This document shows, piece by piece, positions 1-5,657 of a stretch of DNA of 5,693 bases. This stretch comes from GCA-002731945 sp913047775. Lineage in GTDB: Bacteria; Pseudomonadota; Alphaproteobacteria; MED-G09. The DNA lies in contig CAJWUE010000087.1 of NCBI GenBank assembly GCA_913047775.1, forward strand, positions 1-5,693, read 5' to 3'. The notes beneath the pieces were generated by a model. The model was not told the DNA's origin and ran no database searches. It saw nothing but the letters and a program-made list of their open reading frames with translations. How positions within the stretch are numbered: the stretch's first letter is position 1; each line of letters begins with the position of its first letter. A program made the translations under genes and the position numbers.

Positions 1-18
1 AAGACTATGTAAAATATA

Positions 19-1020
19 TTACAATTTTACTAAGGTCTTCCCAATATTATTTCCATTAAACATCCTTTTATAGGCGACAAGAACATTATCCAAACCATTG
101 GTGATATCTGCTCTAAATTTAATAGATCCCTCTTCATACCATTCCTGCATAATCTGTTCAATTTTTGGTCCTTCTTCCAAGAAATCTGGGCAGAAAAAAC
201 CTGTTATTGTCGCTCTTTTCATTAAAATCTGATCAAAGTTATCAGGTCCAGGTGAACGAGATCCTTTTTCATTATATTGGGCAATCAAACCACATAAAGG
301 GATGCGTGCATAAAGAGCAAGATGCTGTAAAACGGTATCCAAAATAGGTCCAGCTACATTATCAAAATAGATATCAACACCTTCAGGGCAATAGTGTGTT
401 AATGCTTCATCAAGATTTTCCTCTTTATAGTCTATAGCAACATCAAAACCTAATTCGTCAGTTAGCCAAGAGCACTTCTCTTTACCTCCTGTCAATCCAA
501 TTACTCTACATCCAGCTTTTTTTGCTATTTGACCTGCGAGAGATCCTGTGGCACCTGCCGCCGCAGAAACCAGAAAAGTTTCACCTTTCTTAGGTCTTCC
601 AACTTCCATAACACCAACATAGGCTGTCCAGCCGTTTAGCCCAAGCACTGAAAGATAGGCTTCATCTCTATCCAGACCCGCAGTTAATTTTAAAAAACTT
701 TCAGGATTTACTTCAGCATAATCCGCCCACTCTCCAAAGCCACGAATGAGATCTCCTTTGGAAAAGTTCGGGTTTTTAGTCTCAATCACCTCTGCCAAGC
801 AAACACCTACCATATTCGCTCCTATTTCCAGTGGGGGTTGATAACTGTCTTCTCGATCACTCATCCACATACGAGTACCGGCATCCATAGAAATAATTTT
901 GTTTTTAACAATCAAGTTTCCATCGGAAATATCATTGATATCTTCTTCTATCAAAGACAGCGCGTCTTCAAAATCCATACCTTCGGGACGCTTCATTAAT
1001 TTCCAAACTTTACGCTTCAT
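19..1020 (-). CDS. NADP-dependent 2-alkenal/enone reductase-like MDR oxidoreductase (CurA/PTGR family)
   Basis: This is a zinc-independent medium-chain reductase of the CurA / prostaglandin reductase / leukotriene B4 dehydrogenase family. Members reduce the C=C bond of alpha,beta-unsaturated aldehydes or ketones with NADPH in the cytosol. Numbering from the chosen Met (333 aa, usual length for the family): N-terminal KRPEG at about 11-15, family-typical SDREDSYQPPLEIG at about 54-67, GLNGWTAY at 127-134, the nucleotide-binding SAAAGATGS at 152-160, EKCSWLTDELGFD at about 181-193, VDIYFDNVAG at 215-224 and C-terminal NIGKTLVKL. The MDR zinc ligands are absent, as expected. The usual DPYMRGRM stretch is replaced by DAGTRMWM, so the substrate pocket probably differs. 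I start at 1020, not at the longest ORF start (1032), because GGAG at 1030-1027 lies six bases upstream of this ATG and overlaps the 1032 ATG. It lies 14 bases after the crotonase stop, probably in the same operon. The family is secure; the substrate is unknown. Confidence 0.9.
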   Translation of the reverse strand: MKRKVWKLMKRPEGMDFEDALSLIEEDINDISDGNLIVKNKIISMDAGTRMWMSDREDSYQPPLEIGANMVGVCLAEVIETKNPNFSKGDLIRGFGEWADYAEVNPESFLKLTAGLDRDEAYLSVLGLNGWTAYVGVMEVGRPKKGETFLVSAAAGATGSLAGQIAKKAGCRVIGLTGGKEKCSWLTDELGFDVAIDYKEENLDEALTHYCPEGVDIYFDNVAGPILDTVLQHLALYARIPLCGLIAQYNEKGSRSPGPDNFDQILMKRATITGFFCPDFLEEGPKIEQIMQEWYEEGSIKFRADITNGLDNVLVAYKRMFNGNNIGKTLVKL

Positions 1021-1026
1021 TTTTAT

Positions 1027-1030
1027 CTCC
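1027..1030 (-). promoter_or_regulatory. Ribosome binding site deciding the reductase start
   Basis: Read on the minus strand, GGAG is followed by six bases (ATAAAA) and ATG at 1020-1018. The GGAG overlaps the upstream ATG at 1032-1030, which itself has only A/T-rich sequence and the upstream stop codon before it. This supports a 333-residue protein. The closeness to the crotonase stop (1037-1035) suggests translational coupling. Confidence 0.7.
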
Positions 1031-1034
1031 ATTT

Positions 1035-1832
1035 TTATTGATATTTGATATCTTCTGGTTTTTTACCATCATTGTATTCTTTCTGCACATCTTGCATCTT
1101 TTTTATAGCTTTTTCTGTTCCAACAATTGTTTGAAATAATTTCTGTTCATTCTCGAGGGCTTGAGATAAAGGCATTTCTAGACTTTCAAGTAATATTTTT
1201 TTTAATAAAGAAAGAGAATCTTTGGGTTTTTTTGACAGTTCTTTAGCAAACTCTATAGCAGAATTTAAGGAATCTCCATTATCAACAACCTTATTTATTG
1301 CCCCAAGTTTAAACATTTTTTTTGATGTAAATTCATTCCCCAACATTACCAATTCTGCTGTATTTACTGGCCCTATGAGTCTTGCTACCCTACTTGTTCC
1401 TCCGATACCAGTAGTAATATTTAAGTCCACCTCGGGTTGGACAAATCTGGCTTTTTTTTCCGCTATTCTGAAGTCACATGCCCAACCAATTTCTGCCCCT
1501 CCACCTGAAGTACGACCATTTATTGCAGCAATTGTAATTAGATCAGGATGAGTTAGTTCATTTAACAAACGAAACCAGTATTTAGCTGGAGCTGTGGTTT
1601 CTCGATCTTCATAAGGTGCTAAAAGATCAGTCAACCATGCATGCTCAAACCAATGATCTTTCAATCCCGAGGCCAATATAGCAATATTAGAACCGGACTG
1701 ACGTGCATTTTCCAAGGCATTTGATAATTGTTTGACGGCATCCCAAGAAACATTGTTATTAATTTCTTTATTTGACATTGTCAGCAAGACAATATTTTTT
1801 GAGATTTTTTTTATTTCAATAATTTTTGTCAT
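1035..1832 (-). CDS. Enoyl-CoA hydratase/isomerase (crotonase) family protein, divergent
   Basis: This is a crotonase-fold protein of 265 residues, the usual size. Such enzymes act on acyl-CoA thioesters through an oxyanion hole. The second signature is clear: AAINGRTSGGGAEIGWACDF at 102-121, then FVQPEVDLNITTGIGGTSR at about 130-148. By alignment to rat enoyl-CoA hydratase, E114 (in GGGAE) and E134 (in QPEV) match the two catalytic glutamates, so hydratase chemistry is possible. The first signature is unusual: where most members have AGADL-like sequence after the third strand, this one has DHWFEHAWLTDL at 59-70, so the first half of the oxyanion and CoA-binding region has diverged. The C-terminal helices (about 200-250) are normal. 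The start at 1832 has only a weak AGAG four bases upstream. The next gene, a C=C reductase, follows after 14 bases, suggesting paired action on an unsaturated intermediate. The family is sure; the reaction and substrate are not. Confidence 0.88.
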   Translation of the reverse strand: MTKIIEIKKISKNIVLLTMSNKEINNNVSWDAVKQLSNALENARQSGSNIAILASGLKDHWFEHAWLTDLLAPYEDRETTAPAKYWFRLLNELTHPDLITIAAINGRTSGGGAEIGWACDFRIAEKKARFVQPEVDLNITTGIGGTSRVARLIGPVNTAELVMLGNEFTSKKMFKLGAINKVVDNGDSLNSAIEFAKELSKKPKDSLSLLKKILLESLEMPLSQALENEQKLFQTIVGTEKAIKKMQDVQKEYNDGKKPEDIKYQ

Positions 1833-1855
1833 TTTTCTCTAAAAATTCTAACACG

Positions 1856-1894
1856 AAAAAAGAAAAAAGCCACCGAACGATAAGTAAGGTGACT
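1856..1894 (-). terminator. Probable intrinsic terminator of metY
   Basis: On the minus strand, AGTCACC (1894-1888) pairs with GGTGGCT (1874-1868): seven pairs including one G-U, with a 13-base loop. It is followed by six Ts (1868-1863, the first shared with the stem), a C and six more Ts (1861-1856). It starts 27 bases past the metY stop and ends before the crotonase start, so it probably separates metY from the downstream pair. The loop is longer than ideal. Confidence 0.7.
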
Positions 1895-1902
1895 TAATTC
1901 AT

Positions 1903-1914
1903 AATTACGTAATT
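1903..1914. repeat. Perfect 12-bp palindrome between the metY stop and its terminator
   Basis: AATTACGTAATT reads the same on both strands and does not extend further. It lies 7 bases past the metY stop codon and 8 bases before the terminator stem. It could be a dimeric regulator site for the downstream crotonase pair, or simply chance in AT-rich sequence. No second copy was noticed in the window. Confidence 0.35.
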
Positions 1915-1920
1915 TTACTA

Positions 1921-3213
1921 TTAAACGTTATCTAGAGCTTGAGAAATATCTCCTTTGATATCATCTATGTGTTCTATCCCAACAGAAAGCCTCACATAAC
2001 CTGGGGTTACACCTGAAGCCAATTGCTCTTCTTCGGAAAGTTGACTATGGGTCGTGCTGGCGGGATGAATTGCTAAACTCCTTGCGTCACCAATATTAGC
2101 AACATGGTATAAAAGCTTAAGTGAATTTATGAAATTCTTGCCAGCTTCAATGCCTCCAGCTAGCTCGAATCCAACAAGTCCTCCGTATCCTCCATTTAAA
2201 TAGTCATCAGCTCTTTTTTTGTATTCACCCTCCATAAGGCTTGGATGAATAACCTTTGTGACTTTATCGTGTTTATTTAAAAATTCGGATACAGCTTGGG
2301 CGTTTTTACTATGCTCGCGAATTCTTAAAGGGAGAGTCTCAAGTCCTTGTATGAATAAGAAGGCGTTAAAAGGACTCATTGCTCCTCCCATATCCCTTAA
2401 TAATGTCGTTCTAGCTTTCAAAATAAATGCTATCGGACCTAAAGGTTCAGCTGCAACGGAAAAAATAGCACCATGATAAGATGGGTCAGGAGTATTTAAT
2501 GCAGGTTGTCGATCTCCGGCTCCAGCCCAGTCAAAATTTCCGCCATCAACAATTATACCTCCAATTGATGTTCCATGTCCCCCTATATATTTTGTGGTTG
2601 AATGGACAATTACTGCTGCTCCATGCTCAAAAGGTTTGCATAAAATTGGAGCCGCTGTATTGTCTACTATTAGTGGTATACCTTTCTTTCTTCCTATTTC
2701 GGCCACCTCTTTTATTGGGAATACCTCCAATTTTGGATTAGGTAAAGTCTCAGCAAAATATGCTCTGGTGTTATCATCAGTAGCCTCTGCAAAAGCATTG
2801 GGATCTTTGGGATCAACAAATCTTACTTCTATTCCTATATCTTTGAACGTATTGCTAAACTGGTTCCACGTTCCTCCATACAAATCAGTAGAAGAAACTA
2901 TATTATCGCCTGCACGTGTAATATTTTGGATAGCATAGGCCGTCGCGGTTTGACCCGATGAAACAGCTAATGCCGCGGCACCACCTTCAAGCGCGGTAAT
3001 TCTTTGTTCCAAGATGTCACATGTAGGATTCATAATTCTTGAATAAATATTGCCCAGCTCCGCAAGTGCAAACAAATTTGAGGCGTGCTCAGTATCATTG
3101 AATTGATAGCTTGTAGTTTGATGAATAGGCACAGCAACAGAATTAGTATTCGGATCCGAACGCCAACCAGCATGTAATGCTAAAGTTTCTGGATTTTTTA
3201 TATCGTCAGTCAT
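1921..3213 (-). CDS. metY: O-acetyl-L-homoserine sulfhydrylase (O-acetylhomoserine aminocarboxypropyltransferase)
   Basis: This PLP enzyme of the Cys/Met metabolism family makes L-homocysteine and acetate from O-acetyl-L-homoserine and sulfide (direct sulfhydrylation step of methionine synthesis) in the cytoplasm. Visible landmarks: N-terminal ETLALHAGWRSD at 9-20, YSRIMNPT at 57-64 (Tyr and Arg reaching the partner subunit's PLP phosphate), SSGQTA at 85-90, LYGGT at 111-115 (ring-stacking Tyr112), VDNT at 183-186 (Asp184 to the pyridine nitrogen), HSTTKYIGGHG at 204-214 with the PLP lysine K208, and GYVRLSVGIEHIDDI at 405-419 with the substrate-carboxylate Arg408. The length of 430 and the internal insertions fit MetY rather than the shorter (about 390) MetB/MetZ enzymes. 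The start at 3213 has AAGGAG seven bases upstream. It is a single-gene unit with its own SAM-II riboswitch leader and downstream terminator, which independently supports a methionine role. Confidence 0.96.
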   Translation of the reverse strand: MTDDIKNPETLALHAGWRSDPNTNSVAVPIHQTTSYQFNDTEHASNLFALAELGNIYSRIMNPTCDILEQRITALEGGAAALAVSSGQTATAYAIQNITRAGDNIVSSTDLYGGTWNQFSNTFKDIGIEVRFVDPKDPNAFAEATDDNTRAYFAETLPNPKLEVFPIKEVAEIGRKKGIPLIVDNTAAPILCKPFEHGAAVIVHSTTKYIGGHGTSIGGIIVDGGNFDWAGAGDRQPALNTPDPSYHGAIFSVAAEPLGPIAFILKARTTLLRDMGGAMSPFNAFLFIQGLETLPLRIREHSKNAQAVSEFLNKHDKVTKVIHPSLMEGEYKKRADDYLNGGYGGLVGFELAGGIEAGKNFINSLKLLYHVANIGDARSLAIHPASTTHSQLSEEEQLASGVTPGYVRLSVGIEHIDDIKGDISQALDNV

Positions 3214-3220
3214 TTCTTAT

Positions 3221-3226
3221 CTCCTT
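3221..3226 (-). promoter_or_regulatory. metY Shine-Dalgarno sequence
   Basis: AAGGAG lies seven bases before the metY ATG at 3213-3211. Unlike the usual SAM-II layout, in which the site sits at the 3' edge of the aptamer, it is about 45 bases beyond the aptamer, after the terminator-like hairpin. GGAGA (3224-3220) can pair with TCTCC (3239-3235), which would hide it in a small hairpin with a ten-base loop. Confidence 0.8.
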
Positions 3227-3231
3227 TATCT

Positions 3232-3273
3232 CTGGGAGAAAAAAAAACCCGGCATCTGCCGGGTCTCTCCCAG
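3232..3273 (-). terminator. Nested attenuator hairpin in the metY leader
   Basis: The inner part is a textbook intrinsic terminator: CCCGGC (3263-3258), loop AGAT, GCCGGG (3253-3248), then nine Ts (3247-3239). Around it, CTGGGAGA (3273-3266) is perfectly complementary to TCTCCCAG (3239-3232), giving an eight-pair outer stem that encloses inner hairpin and T tract. The outer 5' arm shares bases 3273-3272 with the 3' strand of the riboswitch pseudoknot. This is probably the expression platform, ending metY transcription early when SAM is plentiful. The inner hairpin as a terminator is well supported; the role of the outer stem is inference. Confidence 0.85.
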
Positions 3274-3328
3274 CCTTTTAGCTACTTCTTTTACGTGGCT
3301 GCAAGCCGACTGGCTCAAATTACCACAA
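3270..3328 (-). promoter_or_regulatory. SAM-II (SAM-alpha, metA) riboswitch aptamer
   Basis: On the minus strand the conserved SAM-II elements occur in order. P1 is formed by GTGG (3326-3323) with CCAC (3298-3295), extended by a T-G pair. Loop 1 carries AATTTGAGCC, and CGGCTTGCAGCCACG runs 3308-3294. The A-rich joining segment leads into GTAGCTAAAAGG (3285-3274), which closely matches the GUAGCUAAAAAGG of the crystallised metagenomic SAM-II RNA. The pseudoknot is AGCC (3315-3312) with GGCT (3275-3272). It lies just upstream of metY, the expected kind of target. S-adenosylmethionine binding should stabilise the pseudoknot and lower metY expression. This class is known chiefly from Alphaproteobacteria, which supports the taxonomic guess. 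Confidence 0.94.
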
Positions 3329-3348
3329 TCTCTGCAAAAAAGCAGAGA
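3329..3348 (-). promoter_or_regulatory. 5' hairpin ahead of the SAM-II aptamer
   Basis: TCTCTGC (3348-3342) and GCAGAGA (3335-3329) form a perfect seven-pair stem with a loop of six Ts, two bases before P1 of the riboswitch. No T run follows the stem, so it is not an intrinsic terminator for the hydrolase gene. If the promoter proposed at 3381-3353 is real, the transcript would begin at about this stem, which could protect the 5' end or help the aptamer fold. Confidence 0.6.
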
Positions 3349-3352
3349 GCTG

Positions 3353-3381
3353 AAACTACATCTCATTATTTTTATTGTCCA
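3353..3381 (-). promoter_or_regulatory. Possible sigma-70-type promoter of metY
   Basis: TGGACA (3381-3376, five of six to TTGACA), a 17-base spacer, then TAGTTT (3358-3353, a poor match to TATAAT). An alternative -10 is TGTAGT with a 15-base spacer. It lies directly after the hydrolase stop codon and would start the transcript at about 3346, just ahead of the riboswitch, which is where a promoter is needed. Position and the -35 favour it; the weak -10 keeps confidence low. Read-through from the upstream genes is the alternative. Confidence 0.4.
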
Positions 3382-3382
3382 G

Positions 3383-4669
3383 TTATTTTTTATTTAGCTC
3401 AATTATTGCCGAATAAACTAGGCTTTGGGCTTGGGGGCGTAATGGATATCGTCCAGAAGGAATAAGTTGTGTTAACAAAATGGTAAATAAATCTTGTTCT
3501 GGATCAATCCAAAAAAAAGTACTCGCCATTCCTCCCCAAGAAAAACTTCCATATGTCACTGGCATAGCGGCCGTTACTGGATCCACGATAACAGAAAACC
3601 CTAGTCCGAACCCTGCACCATCAAAACGAATTTCAGAAAAACTGCTATCTCCCATCTGTCCCAGAGTTTTGCTATCAGGAAGGTGATTCTGGGTCATAAA
3701 ACCTACAGTTGTAGGGCTTAAAAGTTGTTTATCCTGAAACTTACCACGGTTTAAAAGCATTTGACAAAAATTGGCGTAATCCGAAACAGTTGAACATAAG
3801 CCACCGCCGCCAGACAAAAAATTTCTTGCTTTAGAATATTCGTCTTCCCCAGCTTTATGAGATAATTTCATTTTTTTATCTTTCTTGCTTATTAACGCCT
3901 GATAACAATCCGAAAAACGGTGGAAATTTTTTTCCTCGACAGTAAAGCTGGTATCCACCATATCAAGTGGATCAAAAATATTTTTCTTAAGGAAATCGTC
4001 CAATGTTTGTCCGCTAATAACTTCAACCACCCTTCCTAATACGTCAGTCGCACATGAATAATGCCACTTTTTTCCCGGATCAAACAAAAGAGGCAAAGAA
4101 GATAACTTTTGTGTAAAAGTTTCAAGATTCATTTCTTCTTTTGTTTCAACATCTATATGATTCTCAATACCATGTTTTTTATAAAGAGCCGATCCAGGAT
4201 GGCCTTCCATAAAACCATAAGATAAACCCGAGGTATGTGTTAAGAGATCACGAATTAAAATTGGATCTTTGGAAGGGCGCGTCTTGTAATTTTCGACAGT
4301 TCCTCCATCCCAAACCTCAGTATTTTTAAATTCTGGTAAATAACGGGACAACTCATGCTCTAATCTTATCATTCCTTTCTCATAAAGCATCATTATTGCA
4401 ACGGACGTTAAAGGCTTTGTCATTGAATAGATTCTAAAGATAGAGTCTTCATTAATTTTTTCCTTTGTCTCGATATTTTTAAATCCCTGATGCGAATAAT
4501 GGGCAACCTCACCATGGCGTGCTACTAGACACATAAAATTTGGAATTCTTTTTTGATCAAGATATGAAGAAAAATATTCAGGAATATAATCCAAACGATT
4601 AGCATCAAAACCAAGGTCAATCCGATTTTTTTCTCCCTTAATATATTCTTTAATTTTTTCGTTATACAT
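3383..4669 (-). CDS. Serine hydrolase, class C beta-lactamase / esterase family (EstB-like)
   Basis: This 428-residue protein of the beta-lactamase / penicillin-binding fold probably acts as an esterase or other acyl hydrolase rather than a resistance enzyme. Motifs: SMTK at 82-85 (nucleophile S82, base K85 of SxxK), LLTHTSGLSYG at 142-152, the tyrosine motif YSC at 204-206 within WHYSCATDVLGRVVEVISG (202-220), GGGGLCSTVSDYANF at 287-301, and the third motif WGGMASTFFWIDP at 378-390, where WGG stands in for the KTG of true beta-lactamases, as in EstB-type esterases. No signal peptide or membrane segment is seen at the N-terminus (MYNEKIKEYIKGEK), so it should be cytoplasmic, another argument against a periplasmic beta-lactamase. 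GAGA at 4680-4677, overlapping the stop of the upstream dehydrogenase, lies seven bases before the ATG and suggests translational coupling. The family is confident; the substrate is unknown. Confidence 0.92.
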   Translation of the reverse strand: MYNEKIKEYIKGEKNRIDLGFDANRLDYIPEYFSSYLDQKRIPNFMCLVARHGEVAHYSHQGFKNIETKEKINEDSIFRIYSMTKPLTSVAIMMLYEKGMIRLEHELSRYLPEFKNTEVWDGGTVENYKTRPSKDPILIRDLLTHTSGLSYGFMEGHPGSALYKKHGIENHIDVETKEEMNLETFTQKLSSLPLLFDPGKKWHYSCATDVLGRVVEVISGQTLDDFLKKNIFDPLDMVDTSFTVEEKNFHRFSDCYQALISKKDKKMKLSHKAGEDEYSKARNFLSGGGGLCSTVSDYANFCQMLLNRGKFQDKQLLSPTTVGFMTQNHLPDSKTLGQMGDSSFSEIRFDGAGFGLGFSVIVDPVTAAMPVTYGSFSWGGMASTFFWIDPEQDLFTILLTQLIPSGRYPLRPQAQSLVYSAIIELNKK

Positions 4670-4678
4670 AATTCATTC

Positions 4679-5623
4679 TCAAATGGTTGTATCGAATACA
4701 ACCTTAATAGCTCCAGATTTTCTATCCCCGGCTATTTTAAAAGCTTCCACTGAAGCATCTAAAGGAAATCTATGAGTTATTACTTTTTCTCCAAACTCTG
4801 GATTTTCAAATAAAATTTCTGCTGCTCTTTCAATATCTCTGCCAAGATTGCTCTTATTATCATAACAACGAGATGTATAAAAACTACCCTCTTTATTAAG
4901 AATACCTAAACCGGGAAGATGTACATCACTCCAACCTGCAGCAAGACATATTATTTTTCCCCCGGGTTTCAGAAGTTCTACACTTTTGGCTAAAGCGTCT
5001 TCGTTTCCAACAGTATCGATAACCCTATTGTATTCCCCTTGAGGTTCTTTAGCGCCCCAAATTTCTGCAGCTTCTTTTTGATGATCATATCTAGCGTGTA
5101 AATCCACTTCACATCCCATAGAATAAGCCACAACAACAGCGCATTGACCTATTGATCCACCCCCAATTACTGCAATTCTATGATTGCTTTTGGTTTCAGT
5201 AATTTTGTAGCCATGAACTGAGACAGCGATAGGCTCAACTAATGAAGAATTATTAACATTGATTTCTTTATTGAGCTCAACCAGACAATACTCGGGAACA
5301 ATAATTTTCTCTGCCATTCCCCCATCAGAAGTAATGCCCAATAGATTGAATTCTTTAGACGAACACAAATTATATTGACCATTAGAACATTCCTCACATG
5401 AGCCACAATATGTTAGCGGCTCTATTGCCACTGGTGTTCCGTCTGTTAAATATCCTGCAATCTCGTGGCCAACGATATGAGGATTATGCATTCCCCCTTC
5501 AAGAAGATGTAAGTCCGTTCCACAAATTCCGCAGCTACTAATATTGACCAAAACACCCTCCCCAGAAGGGTTAGGAGCCTTGTAAGTTTTAACCTTACCT
5601 TCAGAATAATTTACAGCCTTCAT
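4679..5623 (-). CDS. Zinc-binding medium-chain alcohol/polyol dehydrogenase
   Basis: This cytosolic NAD(P)-dependent dehydrogenase belongs to the threonine / sorbitol dehydrogenase-like branch of the MDR superfamily. Numbering from the chosen Met (314 aa, shorter than the usual 340-350): catalytic zinc region CGICGTD at 31-37 (C34, D37), GHE at 52-54 (H53, E54) and E130 in VEPIAVSVHG; structural zinc cysteines C73, C76, C79 and C87; nucleotide-binding GGGSIG at 154-159; C-terminal RKSGAIKVVFD. After the second Rossmann strand the sequence is VDLHARYDHQ, with no acidic residue in the usual NAD-selecting place and an Arg nearby, which may mean NADP(H) use. I start at 5623 because GAGG (5635-5632) is eight bases upstream and MKAV is the family's usual N-terminus. 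The longest ORF start (5662) overlaps a likely -10 box. The serine hydrolase follows after nine bases. The alcohol substrate cannot be told. Confidence 0.92.
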   Translation of the reverse strand: MKAVNYSEGKVKTYKAPNPSGEGVLVNISSCGICGTDLHLLEGGMHNPHIVGHEIAGYLTDGTPVAIEPLTYCGSCEECSNGQYNLCSSKEFNLLGITSDGGMAEKIIVPEYCLVELNKEINVNNSSLVEPIAVSVHGYKITETKSNHRIAVIGGGSIGQCAVVVAYSMGCEVDLHARYDHQKEAAEIWGAKEPQGEYNRVIDTVGNEDALAKSVELLKPGGKIICLAAGWSDVHLPGLGILNKEGSFYTSRCYDNKSNLGRDIERAAEILFENPEFGEKVITHRFPLDASVEAFKIAGDRKSGAIKVVFDTTI

Positions 5624-5631
5624 CTTCATGT

Positions 5632-5635
5632 CCTC
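5632..5635 (-). promoter_or_regulatory. Ribosome binding site deciding the dehydrogenase start
   Basis: GAGG followed by eight bases and ATG at 5623-5621. The ATG at 5629 is only two bases from the GAGG, too close, and the ATG at 5662 would add a 13-residue extension (MIYVFKLIFEDMK) not typical of this family. This favours a 314-residue protein. Confidence 0.65.
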
Positions 5636-5657
5636 AAAAATTAGCTTGAAAACATAT

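Noticed and set aside
9..30. GTAAAAT...ATTTTAC inverted repeat at the end of the reductase gene
   Set aside because: A seven-pair A/T-rich stem that includes the stop codon and is not followed by a T tract. It is too weak to call a terminator, and the window ends eight bases later.
1222..1551. 109-codon open frame on the plus strand
   Set aside because: It is antisense to the conserved crotonase core and carries no motif of its own.
1840..1875. Promoter for the crotonase gene (TAGAAT as -10 in GTTAGAATTTT)
   Set aside because: No acceptable -35 is found at 16-18 bases upstream, and that region is the T tract and stem of the metY terminator. Where this pair's transcription starts remains unresolved.
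2594..2938. 114-codon open frame on the plus strand
   Set aside because: It lies wholly inside metY on the opposite strand, has no recognisable domain, and the metY frame is unambiguous, so it is an antisense shadow.
3329..3348. Hairpin after the serine hydrolase gene read as its terminator
   Set aside because: The stem is perfect, but the Ts are in the loop and the downstream sequence is TTGTGG, so the U tract needed for intrinsic termination is missing. It fits better as part of the metY leader.
3383..4669. Antibiotic-resistance beta-lactamase
   Set aside because: The SxxK and Tyr motifs are shared, but the third motif is WGG rather than KTG, there is no signal peptide, and the sequence resembles EstB-type esterases.
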